DNA of 51,495 nt from Burkholderiales bacterium. Lineage in GTDB: Bacteria; Pseudomonadota; Gammaproteobacteria; Burkholderiales; Burkholderiaceae_E. The first letter of the stretch is position 1, and each line of letters begins with the position of its first letter. The stretch spans positions 1 through 51,495 of the forward strand of contig JAIYCW010000029.1 in the NCBI GenBank assembly GCA_027487815.1. Reading direction: 5' to 3'. Under the pieces are notes generated by a model, which was given only the letters and a program-made list of their open reading frames with translations, did not search any database and was not told where the DNA came from. Position numbers and translations under genes: made by a program. Shown piece by piece: positions 49,731 through 51,495 of the stretch.

Positions 49731-50963
49731 ATGAACTCACGCCTGCGCCAACTGCAGCCCTATCCCTTTGAGCAGTTGCGGTCGCTATTGGCTGACGTCA
49801 TGCCGGCGGGATTGCCTGCGGTGAATCTGTCGATTGGCGAGCCAAAGCATGCTACCCCGCCCTTCATTACCGCTGCGCTCGCGCAAAGCGCTCAGGCCAC
49901 CCCATCGGGGTTATCGGTCTATCCCGCCACTGCTGGAACACCTGCGCTGCGTGAAGCCATCGCTCAATGGCTTAGGCGCAGGTTCCAACTTGAAGTGCTT
50001 GATCCCGCGCTTCATGTGTTGCCGGTAAATGGATCCCGGGAAGCGTTGTTTGCGCTGGCGCAAACTGTGATTGATCCGCAGGCCAGCGCCTGGGTGGTCA
50101 GTCCAAACCCGTTTTATCAAATCTACGAGGGCGCAGCTCTCCTTGCAGGCGCCCGCCCCTACTATGTGGATCAATCGCCTGAGCAGGGATTTCGTTGTGA
50201 CTGGGCTGCGGTGCCAGCCGAGGTTTGGGCGAAATGCGCGATGGTTTTTGTGTGCTCACCCGGCAATCCAACCGGCGCAGTGATGCCGCTTTCTGAATGG
50301 CAATTTCTGTTCGAGCTCGCAGACCGCTACGGATTTGTCATCGCAGCCGACGAGTGCTACAGCGAGATCTACCACGACGAGGCCCATCCTCCGTTGGGCG
50401 CGCTGCAGGCTGCCCAACTGCTCGGCCGCCCTGACTACAAAAACCTGGTGGCCTTTGGCAGCTTGTCCAAGCGCTCGAGTGTGCCGGGTTTGCGCTCGGG
50501 TTATGTAGCGGGTGATGCAAATTTACTCAAGGACTTCCTGCTGTACCGCACTTATCACGGCAGCGCGATGAGCCCTGCGGTTCAGGCGGCATCGATTGCT
50601 GCCTGGAATGACGAGCTTCATGTGCAGGATAACCGTCGGCTTTACAGGGAAAAATTTGCTGCCTTGACCCCGCTTTTCTCGAAGCTTCTAGAAGTGGAGG
50701 CCCCGGAAGCCGGGTTTTATCTTTGGGGCAGGCTGCGTCCCGAAATTGCCAGGCATGCGGATCGCAGCGCAGTTGACCAGTGGTTCATTCGCGAGGCGAT
50801 TGCCCATTGCAATGTCGCTTTATTGCCCGGATCCCTGCTTGCCCGCCCGAATTCAAGTGGGCAGTCGCCGGGCGCGGGTTTTGTTCGCATCGCCCTGGTG
50901 GAGCCTGCGGATACTTGCGTTTTAGGCGCCAATCGTTTGATCGAACAGTTCGCAAAAAGATAA
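49731..50963 (+). CDS. dapC: Succinyldiaminopimelate aminotransferase (DapC)
   Basis: PLP-dependent class I/II aminotransferase (410 aa) for lysine and peptidoglycan precursors. NLSIGEPKHATPPF opens the fold; SPGNPTGAVM and ADECYSEIYHDEA follow; the PLP lysine lies in FGSLSKRSSVPGLRSGY. The neighbour dapD makes its substrate's precursor, which supports DapC over other aminotransferases. Three bases after queF. Confidence 0.93.
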   Translation: MNSRLRQLQPYPFEQLRSLLADVMPAGLPAVNLSIGEPKHATPPFITAALAQSAQATPSGLSVYPATAGTPALREAIAQWLRRRFQLEVLDPALHVLPVNGSREALFALAQTVIDPQASAWVVSPNPFYQIYEGAALLAGARPYYVDQSPEQGFRCDWAAVPAEVWAKCAMVFVCSPGNPTGAVMPLSEWQFLFELADRYGFVIAADECYSEIYHDEAHPPLGALQAAQLLGRPDYKNLVAFGSLSKRSSVPGLRSGYVAGDANLLKDFLLYRTYHGSAMSPAVQAASIAAWNDELHVQDNRRLYREKFAALTPLFSKLLEVEAPEAGFYLWGRLRPEIARHADRSAVDQWFIREAIAHCNVALLPGSLLARPNSSGQSPGAGFVRIALVEPADTCVLGANRLIEQFAKR

Positions 50964-51040
50964 CCACCACACCATAAAACACCTGATTTCACTGATATCG
51001 GCTCACTTCTTTTCTTCTCATTGACTACACTGGACCCGCT

Positions 51041-51495
51041 GTGCAAAACCAAGCCCCCAACGACGCCCTGATTGCCACCCTTAACGCTGCCTGGGAGAAC
51101 CGCGCCAGCTTATCCCCGGCCTCCAGCCCTATCGAGGTACGCCAGGCGGTCGAGCATGTGCTCCAGGAGCTGGATGCCGGACGCTTGCGAGTCGCTGAAA
51201 AGACCACCGGCCAGTGGGTCGTGCACCAGTGGATCAAAAAGGCTGTGTTGTTATCGTTTCGCCTGGCGGATAACCAGCCGATGTTTGCGGGCGATCCTGC
51301 CCAAGGTGGCCTGCAGTTTTTTGACAAGGTCCCTACCAAGTTTTCCGGCTATACCCCTGAGCAATTCGCGGCCGGTGGCTTTCGCGTGGTTCCGCCTGCG
51401 GTGGCACGGCGCGGCAGCTACTTGGCCCGCAATGTCGTGCTTATGCCGTCCTATGTGAATATCGGAGCGTATGTCGATGAAGGCACCATGGTCGA
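51041..51495 (+). CDS. dapD: Tetrahydrodipicolinate N-succinyltransferase (DapD), 3' end outside window
   Basis: Succinylates tetrahydrodipicolinate in the lysine pathway. Only the first 151 codons are present: the helical N-terminal domain and the start of the beta-helix ([29 protein letters not shown]). The start is GTG at 51041; no other start codon is in frame nearby and no Shine-Dalgarno is visible. A possible -10 box (TACACT, 51026-51031) would again give an almost leaderless message. Confidence 0.93.
   Translation, partial: MQNQAPNDALIATLNAAWENRASLSPASSPIEVRQAVEHVLQELDAGRLRVAEKTTGQWVVHQWIKKAVLLSFRLADNQPMFAGDPAQGGLQFFDKVPTKFSGYTPEQFAAGGFRVVPPAVARRGSYLARNVVLMPSYVNIGAYVDEGTMV

Overview
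The window is a stretch of bacterial chromosome whose gene content and order point to a betaproteobacterium of the order Burkholderiales. The run rpsB-tsf-pyrH-frr-uppS-cdsA-dxr-rseP-bamA-ompH-lpxD-fabZ-lpxA-lpxB-rnhB-TrmH/SpoU methyltransferase, the ratA/rnfH pair beside smpB, guaB-guaA, the ppsA/ppsR divergent pair and the yciB-bolA-ppiC group are all typical of that order. I cannot name the genus from sequence alone. No rRNA, tRNA, CRISPR array, insertion sequence or phage gene was seen. Almost all of the window is coding.

Layout. 1-3535 holds the 3' part of selO, a possible 43-codon basic ORF on the opposite strand, yciB-bolA-ppiC and tadA. 3590-5626 holds an ACS-type MFS transporter and two small genes (a two-TM membrane protein and a Cys-rich 59-residue protein) on the minus strand. 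5627-10745 is the most accessory-looking part. A pair of inverted-repeat operators overlaps a good promoter, followed on one strand by a DUF2141 exported protein, the wreck of a short-chain dehydrogenase, an ABA4-like membrane protein, an unrecognised seven-TM protein, a DHA2-type MFS exporter and two predicted lipoproteins (an ABM-like protein and a patatin-like protein). 10699-13255 holds a LysR regulator divergent from an azoreductase and a 3-hydroxyisobutyrate-dehydrogenase-like enzyme.

13354-24668 is housekeeping: guaA/guaB (purine), a DUF4124 protein, rnfH, ratA, smpB, an orphan LivK-type binding protein, ppsA with its regulator ppsR, a 23S-type SpoU methyltransferase and rnhB. 24589-38208 (read right to left) is the envelope and translation super-operon, from ribosomal protein S2 to lipid A synthesis. 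Neighbouring genes in it repeatedly overlap by 1-4 bases. 38351-41750 holds map and glnD. 41767-49231 (minus) holds an MTA/MTI phosphorylase, ligA, a ZipA-like gene and smc. 49293 to the end holds queF, dapC and the start of dapD.

The most interesting signals outside the named genes are these: tandem operators over the DUF2141 promoter and the uncharacterised envelope cluster behind them; a structured rpsB leader; intrinsic terminators inside the guaB-guaA and rpsB-tsf pairs; probable leaderless transcripts for map and queF; an in-frame TGA at the head of a small membrane-protein gene; and a patatin protein with a decayed catalytic DG[GA] motif.
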